Below, piece after piece: positions 1-7,074 of a stretch of 25,843 nucleotides of DNA (positions are counted from its first letter, which is position 1; the number at the start of each line of letters is the position of its first letter). The stretch is from IMG/VR virus record IMGVR_UViG_3300028883_001009, positions 1 through 25,843 of that record; one strand, 5' to 3'. Below the pieces are notes generated by a model. It saw nothing but the letters and a program-made list of their open reading frames with translations. It was not told where the DNA came from and did no database searches. The translations under genes were made by a program, and so were the position numbers. The stretch comes from a virus.

Positions 1-74
1 CTTTTATATGCTGGACACGATCCACTGGATTTTGGATCACCAACACAATTTTTCAAAGAGCCACGAAGCCGGAT

Positions 75-320
75 TTATTCCGACTTCTTCATTTTCTGTT
101 TTCTGTAATGTGGATCAAGTTGCGCTCCGGCTTCATAAGCCCGTTTTCTAATGTCGTCTAAGAGCTCGAACAGGATCTTTTCCAGATGCGGCGCCAGACC
201 ATCACCGGAAATCCAGCCAACCCGCTGTTCGTGCAACCGCACGTGATCTTGCTTCAGGTAGTTGTAGAGCGCCACGACGGCCATTAACAGGGCCACCATC
301 CAGCCGATCATTTCGAACAT
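75..320 (-). CDS. Small N-terminally membrane-anchored protein
   Basis: An 81-residue protein with one hydrophobic segment at about residues 5-20 and a charged remainder ending in a Lys-rich tail. No family is recognised. It is the last gene seen in the leftward Mu-like early run and overlaps the end of the upstream membrane-protein gene by 13 bases, so the two are probably translated together. The ribosome-binding sequence is weak (GAGAG). In Mu, genes near here lead into the lysis region, so a role in lysis (holin or spanin accessory) is possible but is only inferred from position and topology. Confidence 0.6.
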   Translation of the reverse strand: MFEMIGWMVALLMAVVALYNYLKQDHVRLHEQRVGWISGDGLAPHLEKILFELLDDIRKRAYEAGAQLDPHYRKQKMKKSE

Positions 321-550
321 GGCGTTCTCTCAGTTCCGGATCGACCTAAGAATCTCAATGGCGATACGCCAGTCAGTCCGTAATAAAGAACATTGAGCCA
401 AGCCCAAGCGACAAGAGAAACGGCCACGGCAATCAACATTTCCGTAAGCGAGGATGACTTGAACCGGTCCCAGTTCAGAAAAACGATCAGGGGAAGGACC
501 GGTCCGAGCGTCACGGCCAGTGCGAACTTCTGTTTCGTTGCTTTCTTCAT
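308..550 (-). CDS. Small two-helix membrane protein, holin-like topology
   Basis: An 80-residue protein starting MKKATKQKF. The ATG at 550 is chosen because GGAGA lies about 7 bases upstream; a longer frame upstream has no such site. Two hydrophobic segments (about residues 10-28 and 40-60) are separated by a short polar loop. Size, positive N-terminus and two membrane helices fit a phage holin, and it sits downstream of gemA where Mu-like phages move towards lysis genes. No sequence motif proves this. It could equally be a membrane protein of unknown role. It overlaps the downstream 81-residue gene. Confidence 0.6.
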   Translation of the reverse strand: MKKATKQKFALAVTLGPVLPLIVFLNWDRFKSSSLTEMLIAVAVSLVAWAWLNVLYYGLTGVSPLRFLGRSGTERTPCSK

Positions 551-596
551 GGCATCGGTCTCCGCGGGTCTTGAAGGGTTACCGCAACGACAGTGC

Positions 597-785
597 CTAC
601 TCCCCGACAAACCCGGCAAACTGTTCGACACAGGTTGGAATGCCGCCCTGGGAGGCGCCGATCATCTCCTCGATCATGATGGTGCCCTCGGTGGGATCGA
701 TGCTGCACTGTTCGAGGTAATCAAAAAACTGTTCCTGTTCATTGAGAAGGAAGCCGGCAATGATTTTGGCGTCGATGGGTTTCAT
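597..785 (-). CDS. Hypothetical acidic small protein, Mu-like early region
   Basis: A 62-residue protein starting MKPIDAKIIAGF. The ATG at 785 has a good AAAGGAG site 5-6 bases upstream, which decides this start over longer frames. The sequence is acidic and likely helical (FLLNEQEQFFDYLEQC). No known domain is recognised. It lies 16 bases after the 72-residue gene and about 46 bases before the holin-like gene, within the same leftward run. Its role is unknown. Confidence 0.6.
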   Translation of the reverse strand: MKPIDAKIIAGFLLNEQEQFFDYLEQCSIDPTEGTIMIEEMIGASQGGIPTCVEQFAGFVGE

Positions 786-801
786 GGCATCTCCTTTCGG
801 T

Positions 802-1020
802 TCAGGTTCCATACCGTTCGAACACATCGATAAACAGACCGGGCAATCGATCCCGGTCGATATGAACGTAATAATTGCGGCCACGCTGACTGATGACCGC
901 ATCCGGACCCAGGATCCGGCGCAGGTGTTCCCGGGCCTGGCTGGTGATCTTCACCCGGTCCCGGGTGGGACCGGCCTGGATCATCAAAGTTCCGGAAGTG
1001 CAAAGCAGACGGATGGCCAT
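802..1020 (-). CDS. Hypothetical protein downstream of gemA
   Basis: A 72-residue protein starting MAIRLLCTSGTLMIQ. A GGGGAG site lies within the last codons of gemA, about 7 bases before the ATG at 1020, and only two bases separate this start from the gemA stop, so translational coupling is likely. The protein is basic with an alternating beta/alpha look. It does not resemble the Mor activator that follows gemA in Mu. Function is unknown. Confidence 0.6.
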   Translation of the reverse strand: MAIRLLCTSGTLMIQAGPTRDRVKITSQAREHLRRILGPDAVISQRGRNYYVHIDRDRLPGLFIDVFERYGT

Positions 1021-1022
1021 GG

Positions 1023-1559
1023 TCAACTCCCCGTGTACCGGCCGTGGCGTTTGGCATCGATCACCAAAGCCGCCACGATCTTGTGCAACTGATCCGGCCG
1101 GCACCAGTGGACCCGATCGACATCGAACATGCGTTTGCTGATATCGTGGACGTATTTCCAGGGACGGTTGGCCTCGGCCAATATCGCCTCGATCTTTTTC
1201 AGCATTGGCCCCTTTGCCGGATCATGCATGTTGGCCGGCCTGCCCGGATACCGGGTTTCATTTCTCTGGATGGCCACGGTTCGCTCCGGATCCCCACGGG
1301 TCCAGTCCGCCAATTCCCCTGGTAAAATCGGATTTTTTATCCGGGCGCCCTGCCGTGAGAGATAGGCGATCACGCTACGGCGTTCACCCAGGGTCAGGTC
1401 GGAAAGCCCCTGGATGTTTTCCCGGCCGAGTAGTTTGCGAAACACGCCGATCCAGCCCTTCTTTTCTTCCTTGTAGGGCATGTCCAACAAAGCAAAGGCC
1501 CGGTGCAGGGTTTGATTCTGCCGCTGGTAAAGTTTTTCGGCGCTGACAATGTACGCCAT
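1023..1559 (-). CDS. gemA: GemA-like phage regulatory protein
   Basis: 178 residues, matching the GemA (DUF1018) family of Mu-like phages. The C-terminal third carries the family-like stretch WCRPDQLHKIVAAL, and the middle has LTLGERRSVIAYLSRQG. GemA (gp16) of Mu is an early protein reported to alter host gene expression and DNA topology; its mechanism is not settled. The gene lies directly after gam, as in Mu, with GAGGTG just upstream of the ATG. The 74-base gap after gam holds a short GC-rich inverted repeat (TCCCG/CGGGA) that could attenuate transcription. Confidence 0.88.
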   Translation of the reverse strand: MAYIVSAEKLYQRQNQTLHRAFALLDMPYKEEKKGWIGVFRKLLGRENIQGLSDLTLGERRSVIAYLSRQGARIKNPILPGELADWTRGDPERTVAIQRNETRYPGRPANMHDPAKGPMLKKIEAILAEANRPWKYVHDISKRMFDVDRVHWCRPDQLHKIVAALVIDAKRHGRYTGS

Positions 1560-1633
1560 GGGTCACCTCGAATGTGCTGCTCATCAGGCCGCCCGCGCCA
1601 CCGGGCGACGATCCCGCCGAAACGGGATTTCGC

Positions 1634-2149
1634 TTACTCCGCCTTGTCGGCAATCTTTTCCTCATCGACTTCGTACCAAAAAGAATCCTTTTCCACCCGG
1701 CGGCAGCCGATAAGATCCAGCCGCGAGTCCGGCCAGGTGTGCAGTTCCTCCTTGTTGACCATATCCTTGGATCTCACGGCTGCTTTAAAGCCCAACCGCT
1801 TGATCGTTCCCAGCACCATCTTCCAGGTTCTTTTCGGTTGGGGTTTGATCTCCTTGGAACGGCGATAGCCCAGGGAGCCGAAGTCCAGTTCCCGGGAGCG
1901 TTTGGCCTTGAACAGCTCGTCCTTGTTGAGCTCGGCAAAGGCTAATAGTCCGCCTTCGATGGAAGCCAGACGCGTCTGCAGTGGTGCCGCCTTGACCTCG
2001 GCTTCTGATTTGATCCGGTCGATGCTGGTGTTCATGGCGCTTTCCAGCTCGGTGATAGAGCGTTTGATGACGGCGATCTCAGCCATGGCCGCGTTGGCAG
2101 CTGTGAGATCCTTGACCGGATACAGGTTTTTGGGTTTGATGCGTGCCAT
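1634..2149 (-). CDS. gam: Mu Gam-like host-nuclease inhibitor protein
   Basis: 171 residues, close to the 174 of Mu Gam (Phage_Mu_Gam family, a Ku-like fold). The N-terminal half is a long helical, coiled-coil-like segment (about residues 15-75, including AVIKRSITELESAMN), followed by the basic core FGSLGYRRSKEIKPQP that is typical of the family, and an acidic, Trp-containing tail. Gam binds double-strand DNA ends and shields them from host exonucleases such as RecBCD; in Mu it protects infecting DNA. A strong AAGGAG lies 6 bases before the ATG. It is followed by gemA, as in Mu. Confidence 0.92.
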   Translation of the reverse strand: MARIKPKNLYPVKDLTAANAAMAEIAVIKRSITELESAMNTSIDRIKSEAEVKAAPLQTRLASIEGGLLAFAELNKDELFKAKRSRELDFGSLGYRRSKEIKPQPKRTWKMVLGTIKRLGFKAAVRSKDMVNKEELHTWPDSRLDLIGCRRVEKDSFWYEVDEEKIADKAE

Positions 2150-2159
2150 GGGATTCTCC

Positions 2160-2324
2160 TTAAAGTTTCTGCTTGCTCAAATAAGCCGTTAAGGCTCGTT
2201 CAAGGCACTTTAAAACCACCAGCATACGCATGGCGGCAGCAACATTGAGTTCGCCGATCATACCGGACTGCAGTTCGGTAAGACGATCAACATACTCGCC
2301 GATCTGCTCGATCCCCCGACTCAT
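2160..2324 (-). CDS. Small hypothetical protein upstream of gam
   Basis: A 54-residue protein starting MSRGIEQIGEYVDRL and ending SKQKL. Its ATG overlaps the stop of the preceding 64-residue gene in an ATGA arrangement, and it ends 10 bases before gam, so it fits the spacing of the run exactly. It is predicted to be all-helical (ELQSGMIGELNVAAAMRMLVV). No family is recognised. The tight coupling and codon pattern are the main reasons to call it real. Confidence 0.6.
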   Translation of the reverse strand: MSRGIEQIGEYVDRLTELQSGMIGELNVAAAMRMLVVLKCLERALTAYLSKQKL

Positions 2325-2515
2325 GCCGGACCCTTCTTCATGGGGGCATGGTGCAATCCCATGCTCTCCAGGGTCTTGCGCATGGTGATCAACGAGAGGA
2401 TCGCATCCTGCTTGGCCTCCCGGCTGCGTTCGTCCATCACCTGGATGTCGTTCATGTCCATGAAGACATCATTCAGTTTCTCATGCAGCAGATGGACTTT
2501 TTCTTTTTCTGACAT
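2321..2515 (-). CDS. Small helical hypothetical protein
   Basis: A 64-residue protein starting MSEKEKVHLLHEKL. GAGGAG sits 5 bases upstream of the ATG. It is highly charged and predicted to be all-helical (LNDVFMDMNDIQVMDERSRE), possibly coiled-coil. It is coupled by an ATGA overlap to the 54-residue gene and starts 10 bases after the Cys-rich 106-residue gene. It belongs to the small accessory genes between MuB and Gam that vary widely in Mu-like phages. Function is unknown. Confidence 0.65.
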   Translation of the reverse strand: MSEKEKVHLLHEKLNDVFMDMNDIQVMDERSREAKQDAILSLITMRKTLESMGLHHAPMKKGPA

Positions 2516-2525
2516 GATTTCTCCT

Positions 2526-2846
2526 CTACAATCTGGCAGATCCCCATGCCATCATCGATACGAAAACATCTCGGGCAATTTGCTCCACCCGTTCGATCTG
2601 ACCGGACCGGTTCAGCCGGTCGATCAGATCCCGGCCATAGACCGCCGCCGCCCGGCACTCGCAGGCCTCGCAAACAACCTCGAGGGCGTCATCCCAGCCA
2701 TCGTAAACGCCGACGACAGGACCGTTGTTGAGGTAATCGAAATAGTCACCGCGATCGTCCAGGACGTAATGAACCGCCTGGCACACCGGGCACAGGCAGC
2801 GCTGTAGAACTGTACGTTCGTCAATGATGCAGGCCATGGTTTTCAT
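2526..2846 (-). CDS. Cys-rich, probably zinc-binding hypothetical protein
   Basis: A 106-residue protein starting MKTMACIIDERT. The ATG at 2846 overlaps the previous stop as ATGA and has GGAGG about 7 bases upstream. Two cysteine clusters are visible, CLCPVC near residues 17-22 and CEACEC in the middle, an arrangement typical of a zinc ribbon. The C-terminal third is helical (LIDRLNRSGQIERVEQIA). No named family is recognised. It is one of three small proteins with CxxC motifs in this early run, which may act in DNA or protein binding; that is an inference. Confidence 0.65.
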   Translation of the reverse strand: MKTMACIIDERTVLQRCLCPVCQAVHYVLDDRGDYFDYLNNGPVVGVYDGWDDALEVVCEACECRAAAVYGRDLIDRLNRSGQIERVEQIARDVFVSMMAWGSARL

Positions 2847-3157
2847 CGTGGACCTCCATTCTTCAAACACCGCCGGCAGGCCACGTACAGCTTGACCCGC
2901 TGGGGGCTGCTCACGGAAAAAGGCTTGCGCCGCTCAAGAGCGCAGCGCTTGAGAGAGATCTCCCCCATCACCGGGCAATGGACCGTACCGTCGCCATAGG
3001 TCTCGGAAACCCGTTGCAGCAGGTTGGATAAACTGCCGGCATAGGTGCCCTTGATGGCCTGGTTGACGGCCGAGGGGGAGTAGCCCAGGCGCCGGGCAAC
3101 GCCAGCCTGACCCTCGGATGCCACCGCCTGCCTAAGCAGGGTCATGGGGTTGTTCAT
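2843..3157 (-). CDS. HTH DNA-binding protein with Cys-rich C-terminus
   Basis: 104 residues. The N-terminal half has a lambda-repressor-like helix-turn-helix (VARRLGYSPSAVNQAIKGTY, about residues 20-39). The C-terminal half holds cysteines in CPVMGEISLKRC and ACRRC, suggesting a metal site. Proteins of this build recur in Mu-like phage early regions as small regulators of unknown target. The start overlaps the preceding gene by 26 bases, with AAGGT about 8 bases upstream. Likely role: a transcriptional regulator or DNA-binding accessory factor, inferred from the HTH only. Confidence 0.7.
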   Translation of the reverse strand: MNNPMTLLRQAVASEGQAGVARRLGYSPSAVNQAIKGTYAGSLSNLLQRVSETYGDGTVHCPVMGEISLKRCALERRKPFSVSSPQRVKLYVACRRCLKNGGPR

Positions 3158-3311
3158 TGGGTTTTACCTTCAGCTCGTACTCCAGATCCTCGATGATGAA
3201 CGTGGCCGCGTGGGAACTCAGGCCCCTCTCTTCACTCAAAAACTTTTCGAAGTCGCCGATTCTGGATTTCATGTAATCCAGGATCAGATCGCTGTCTTGC
3301 TGGTCGACCAT
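3132..3311 (-). CDS. Small acidic hypothetical protein
   Basis: A 59-residue protein starting MVDQQDSDLILDYM. AGGAGG lies 7 bases before the ATG at 3311, while the in-frame ATG at 3317 would sit almost on that site, so the shorter form is preferred. The sequence is acidic and helical (RIGDFEKFLSEERGLSSHA). No domain is recognised. It follows the winged-helix gene and overlaps the next HTH gene by 26 bases, within the leftward Mu-like run. Confidence 0.6.
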   Translation of the reverse strand: MVDQQDSDLILDYMKSRIGDFEKFLSEERGLSSHAATFIIEDLEYELKVKPNEQPHDPA

Positions 3312-3313
3312 GG

Positions 3314-3637
3314 TCATTCCTCCTTGATGATGCAGGCGGCGCCGAGAACATTGTCGCAGCGATTGCACTTCATGGGATGGTCCGGACCAATATTCTTCAC
3401 CAGCCGCCAGACATGGTACGATCCGGCCTGGCCGGATTCGTTGGGTTCATGCAGGGCCACATAGCCGTGCTCGGCCAGCCGGTGGATGAACTTTCTGACA
3501 TTGCTTGAGTCGGCCCCGGAGGTGCGGCACAGGTCGGGTATGGTGAAGACTTTTTTAATGCGCATGCTCTGCCACACCTTCCGGCGCATCGTATTGGGCC
3601 GGGGCTTGCGATCGGTCATGTTGGGAACGCCGGGCAT
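3314..3637 (-). CDS. Winged-helix-like protein with CxxC motif
   Basis: A 107-residue protein starting MPGVPNMTDRKPRP. Its ATG forms TAATG with the MuB-like stop, with CCGGAG about 8 bases upstream; an internal ATG at 3619 is an alternative. Residues about 20-70 look like a winged helix (VFTIPDLCRTSGADSSNVRKFIHRL) and the C-terminus has CNRCDNVLGAACI, a possible zinc site. The protein is probably DNA-binding. Coupling to the transposition ATPase suggests a role in replication or its control, but this is inferred from position only. Confidence 0.65.
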   Translation of the reverse strand: MPGVPNMTDRKPRPNTMRRKVWQSMRIKKVFTIPDLCRTSGADSSNVRKFIHRLAEHGYVALHEPNESGQAGSYHVWRLVKNIGPDHPMKCNRCDNVLGAACIIKEE

Positions 3638-4362
3638 TACCGCTTTCTCCGGAATGTGGGTTGATCGAAGAAAAACGGCCGGTCTCCCCACTGTTTCAAA
3701 GAAACGCTCTTTAGCTTGTTGACGCGGGCGAACTGTTCGATACGGGAAAGCCCTAATGTCATGCGCCCGATGTTGGCCCGGGCAGCATCGTACAGGGCAA
3801 AGAGCAGATCATCTTCGACACCCACCTCACAGATGGTGTCCGCCAGGGTGCGGGCATCGGCCTGGGATATCCCCCGGAACTCCACCCACTGGGAGACGCG
3901 CCGGGCAAAACGGCCCTCACCGATGGTCTGGACCTTCCGGGCGAAAGTTTCCATGCCGATGAGCAGAACCGGACTGCCGGTGTTGTCATAGATGTCGCGC
4001 ATGACATCCAGCATGTCCGGCTGGCGGAGCAGATAATCCGCTTCGTCGATGAAGATGGGCCGTGGCTGCTCCATGAGACATTTTCCGCAGGCGTCGATCA
4101 TGGGGTTTTTAAACCGCCCCCGGGGCTGGCCCAGTTCCAGGCACAGGGCCTGAAGCAGGGCCGTTACATTCCAGCAGGCATTGGCCCTGAGGAAAATGCC
4201 GTCCAAAGTATTGGTGGCATAGGCGACGGTAGTGCTCTTCCCTTCCCCGGGAAGGCCCCATAAAAGCCCCATGCCCTCGCTCCCGTAAAAACGGTCGGTG
4301 AGTTCGCGAACGGCGGCCAGAAACCGTCTTACGTTCGTGGTCATTGCCATTTCATGTTTCAT
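3637..4362 (-). CDS. MuB-like AAA ATPase, transposition target protein
   Basis: 241 residues with a Walker A motif (GLPGEGKST, residues 36-44) and a Walker B motif (PIFIDEADY, acidic pair D106-E107). This matches the small AAA ATPases (MuB, TniB, TnsC) that bind target DNA, recruit the transposase and give target immunity. It is shorter than Mu MuB (312 residues) and lacks a clear N-terminal DNA-binding HTH extension. It lies two genes downstream of the transposase. A strong AAGGAGG precedes the ATG, which overlaps the preceding gene by 11 bases. Transposition ATPase is the confident level; orthology to MuB is supported by context. Confidence 0.88.
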   Translation of the reverse strand: MKHEMAMTTNVRRFLAAVRELTDRFYGSEGMGLLWGLPGEGKSTTVAYATNTLDGIFLRANACWNVTALLQALCLELGQPRGRFKNPMIDACGKCLMEQPRPIFIDEADYLLRQPDMLDVMRDIYDNTGSPVLLIGMETFARKVQTIGEGRFARRVSQWVEFRGISQADARTLADTICEVGVEDDLLFALYDAARANIGRMTLGLSRIEQFARVNKLKSVSLKQWGDRPFFFDQPTFRRKR

Positions 4363-4711
4363 GGTGTGGCCTCCTTATTGCCTGGCCGGTCTTTTCTTTC
4401 CGGCCGTTGAAGTATTTTTCAGTCAGGCCGTATTGGTCGGCCAGTTTCCTGGCCGATTCGAACAAGGTGGTGGAATTGACCGCATGGCGCTGGGCCTTGA
4501 TTTCAAGATCGCGCCGTCTTCTGATTTGCTGAGTCCGTTTTGCCGCCGCGGATATTGCATTGTATTGCCCGGCATGTTTCTCAGCTCGGTGCAGGCGATG
4601 CTGAATGATGGCTGCGGCAATCATGGCATCGTCTACCGGAAACCCGAGGGCTTCGATGATCCCGACCAAAAACGGTTTGGGCATGTCGAAAAGGGTCAGT
4701 TTACGGTTCAT
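4352..4711 (-). CDS. Hypothetical basic protein between transposase and ATPase
   Basis: 119 residues, basic and helical (AAKRTQQIRRRRDLEIKAQRHA in the middle, likely nucleic-acid contacting). It is joined to the transposase by an ATGA overlap and to the MuB-like gene by an 11-base overlap, so all three are translated as one unit. No family is recognised. Mu itself has no gene between A and B, so this is a lineage-specific insertion in the A-B unit. A role as transposition accessory protein is plausible but unproven. Confidence 0.65.
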   Translation of the reverse strand: MNRKLTLFDMPKPFLVGIIEALGFPVDDAMIAAAIIQHRLHRAEKHAGQYNAISAAAKRTQQIRRRRDLEIKAQRHAVNSTTLFESARKLADQYGLTEKYFNGRKEKTGQAIRRPHHET

Positions 4712-6855
4712 GACAGCCCTCCGTCGGCCATGGTGCCGGTCTCGAGATAGACCTCGTAGCGCTTCATCCAGGCCAGGTCCGCGTCGGGCAGGTCAGTGCC
4801 CATGGCAAGCTCCTGGGTGAGAAATTCGTATTTTTCCCAGGGAGAGGCTGGCAAAACCGGGCGGGACTGTTTGGCCGCCAGTTGGATAACTTCATTGGAT
4901 CGCTGTTGCTCATCCTTGGTGATTTCGATGGGCTCCGGCCCCAGCAGTTCGTCGCTGGCCAGGTCGACCGCATGGCGGGCCTCTTCCAAACCCGGAGAGG
5001 TGTATTCCTCATCGTTGCGGGGAAGATCGATGATATTGTCAATTTGAGATTCTCGGTGAGCCAGGATCTCTTCGTGAATAAAGCGGGTACCTGCCTTTTT
5101 GGCGATCTTTTTGACCTTGCCACTCAACTCCCGCATGACCTGTTTCTGGACGGCCTTGGCCCGGGCCGCGATCTCGGCACGATCGAAGCCCTTCCTGTCA
5201 GGATTAACCGCCTTGCAGATGAATTTTCCCTGACGGGAACGGACGTAAACGGTGCCGAAATCGGTGCGGTCCAAAAGCACCTGGACATCTTCTCCTTCGT
5301 GGCCGGCCAACTCAGGGGCAATGAAGAAAGCGTTCTCCACGGCAATGCCCTTCTTGCCGACCTGGCGGATACCGCCGTCGGAGGGCGCCGGCGATAAAAG
5401 AATATCCAGGGCACGTTCGTCAGAGATACGGCGCAAAGGACCGGTCCATTCCCGGGCCATCTGGACCGGGGTTTTACCATTCAGACTGTTGTGGGGATTG
5501 TAGTGGTACATGGCCCGGGTCCAGCGATTGCAAATGGACTGCAATTCTGAAGAGGAAAGCCGGACTTCGATGGGGTCGGATCCCTGCTTCATCATCCTCT
5601 GGGCGAAGGTGCGCCGAGCCTCGATGGCTTTTCGATCGGCAACGCTGTGGCCGATGTAGCCGGGAAGCAACTCGACAATGGAATGGGAGAAGGTCCGGAA
5701 GAAGCGCTCAATGTGAGGTTTTTTCTCCGGGGTGAAGTGCGGGCACAGAATCTGCTGGATGCCCAGATCCTGGAACACCCGCACCATATGCTTGGAGACG
5801 TAGTCGGAACCGTTATCGGTTTTAGCCGATTCGGGAACGCCCCAGTCCAGGATGGCACGACGGGTCAACGCCGCGACTGACTCCGCCTTGGAGGTGGGCG
5901 ACACCAGCAGCTTGGCCCGTCGGGAATAGACATCGATGACACCAATCAAGGTATGGCGGCCGTCGGTGAGCATGACATCCCCGGGAGTGGAATCATACTC
6001 CCATAGCTGGTTGAGCCGTTCGATATTTTCTGAGGCGTCTCCGAAGGCGAACATATTGCGTTTTTTCCATTCGTCCGGATCGGTGACGAACAATAATAGG
6101 CTGGCGTTGTCCGATTTCCAGCGTTTAACAAAACGCCTGACCGCCGACTCGCCTGGGATTGATTGGCCGGCGAAGCGGGCTTTGACCGCGTCCATGATCG
6201 TCGGGATCAGAACATGCGGATGATCAACGATCATGGACTGGATGAAATCTTGCATCGAAGGCGAGACCGAGGAGGAAGATGTACTGGCATATCCGCCGGC
6301 CAGCCCTACCCTGCCCTGCTCCCGATAGGATTTTTCCCAACGGTACAAACTGGCCCAGGACAATACAGCCTGACCATTACGTTGAGGAATCGCTGCAGCA
6401 ACGTCGCCAGGAAGATCGATATGCCCGGCCTTCAGTTCTTTTATAAATAGGTGTGTGCCCTTCTTTTTGGACATACCTGAGGCAACCAGAAAGGCGTCCC
6501 GGGCCTGGAGAATTTCTAAACGGGCGTCGGCTTCGGCGCGTTTATCGGCGGAAAGCGCGTTGTAGGCGGCCAGGCCTGCCTCTTTGGCCTGCAGGCGGGC
6601 ATGTTCGGCCAGTTGCCTTTCTTCAGTAACGCCGACGCCTCGAGTAAAGCCGGCGGCAGCGGACTGGGAGGATGAAGTGTATACTGCAGCGCGGACATCG
6701 TCGGGTAGCATCGAGCAGGGAAACAGATAACGATACCCGCCACGGATCCGCCTACAGATCGCGTGCCATTTTTCTCGTTTGGCACGGACCTGAACGGTGC
6801 GCGGCTTGAGCCCCATCACATCGGCGATGGAGTTGATAGTCAGGCAATGATCCAT
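4708..6855 (-). CDS. MuA-type DDE transposase
   Basis: 715 residues from the ATG at 6855, chosen because AGGTGAAG lies 6-8 bases upstream; longer frames run into the preceding gene. Order: N-terminal winged-helix DNA-binding part (about 5-65, SIADVMGLKPRTVQVRAKR), a second HTH region (about 125-190), the rve catalytic core (about 275-400) and a Mu-type C-terminal domain (about 475-610) followed by a Lys-rich segment. Catalytic residues visible: D288 (EYDST), D347 (TDNGSD) and E383 (HIERFF), i.e. DD35E spacing, unlike MuA's 55. In Mu the protein cuts both phage ends and joins them to target DNA, needing MuB, HU and IHF, and is removed by ClpX. Confidence 0.93.
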   Translation of the reverse strand: MDHCLTINSIADVMGLKPRTVQVRAKREKWHAICRRIRGGYRYLFPCSMLPDDVRAAVYTSSSQSAAAGFTRGVGVTEERQLAEHARLQAKEAGLAAYNALSADKRAEADARLEILQARDAFLVASGMSKKKGTHLFIKELKAGHIDLPGDVAAAIPQRNGQAVLSWASLYRWEKSYREQGRVGLAGGYASTSSSSVSPSMQDFIQSMIVDHPHVLIPTIMDAVKARFAGQSIPGESAVRRFVKRWKSDNASLLLFVTDPDEWKKRNMFAFGDASENIERLNQLWEYDSTPGDVMLTDGRHTLIGVIDVYSRRAKLLVSPTSKAESVAALTRRAILDWGVPESAKTDNGSDYVSKHMVRVFQDLGIQQILCPHFTPEKKPHIERFFRTFSHSIVELLPGYIGHSVADRKAIEARRTFAQRMMKQGSDPIEVRLSSSELQSICNRWTRAMYHYNPHNSLNGKTPVQMAREWTGPLRRISDERALDILLSPAPSDGGIRQVGKKGIAVENAFFIAPELAGHEGEDVQVLLDRTDFGTVYVRSRQGKFICKAVNPDRKGFDRAEIAARAKAVQKQVMRELSGKVKKIAKKAGTRFIHEEILAHRESQIDNIIDLPRNDEEYTSPGLEEARHAVDLASDELLGPEPIEITKDEQQRSNEVIQLAAKQSRPVLPASPWEKYEFLTQELAMGTDLPDADLAWMKRYEVYLETGTMADGGLS

Positions 6856-6863
6856 ATGGGTCT

Positions 6864-7052
6864 TCACCTGGCAAACGTCTGGTCTTTTTCCACCAGGGTC
6901 TCGGTATACAGGTGCAGAGCAAAGCAATATTCGAGCACCGCGTACTCGATGGAAGGCCCCCAGCAGTTCATCCCTTCAATCTGGGGTGATGAGGCGTTAA
7001 AACCATCGGCCTCGGGGACCACGTTGATTTCGAGTTTGAATTCTTCGGCCAT
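6864..7052 (-). CDS. Small hypothetical protein upstream of transposase
   Basis: A 62-residue protein starting MAEEFKLEINVVPEADGF. GGAGAG lies about 6 bases upstream of the ATG. It ends 8 bases before the transposase start. It has an acidic beta-like N-terminus and a helical C-terminus (YAVLEYCFALHLYTETLV). No family is recognised; it is a typical small accessory gene of this phage group. Confidence 0.6.
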   Translation of the reverse strand: MAEEFKLEINVVPEADGFNASSPQIEGMNCWGPSIEYAVLEYCFALHLYTETLVEKDQTFAR

Positions 7053-7074
7053 GGGTTCTCTCCTTTCACAACAG

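Noticed and set aside
19-38. GATCCA/TGGATC inverted repeat at the left edge
   Set aside because: A 6-bp stem with no T-run and no context in the remaining 18 bases; too weak to call a terminator.
393-1546. Plus-strand frames opposite gemA and its downstream genes
   Set aside because: They are shadows of well-supported minus-strand genes with good ribosome-binding sites and overlaps.
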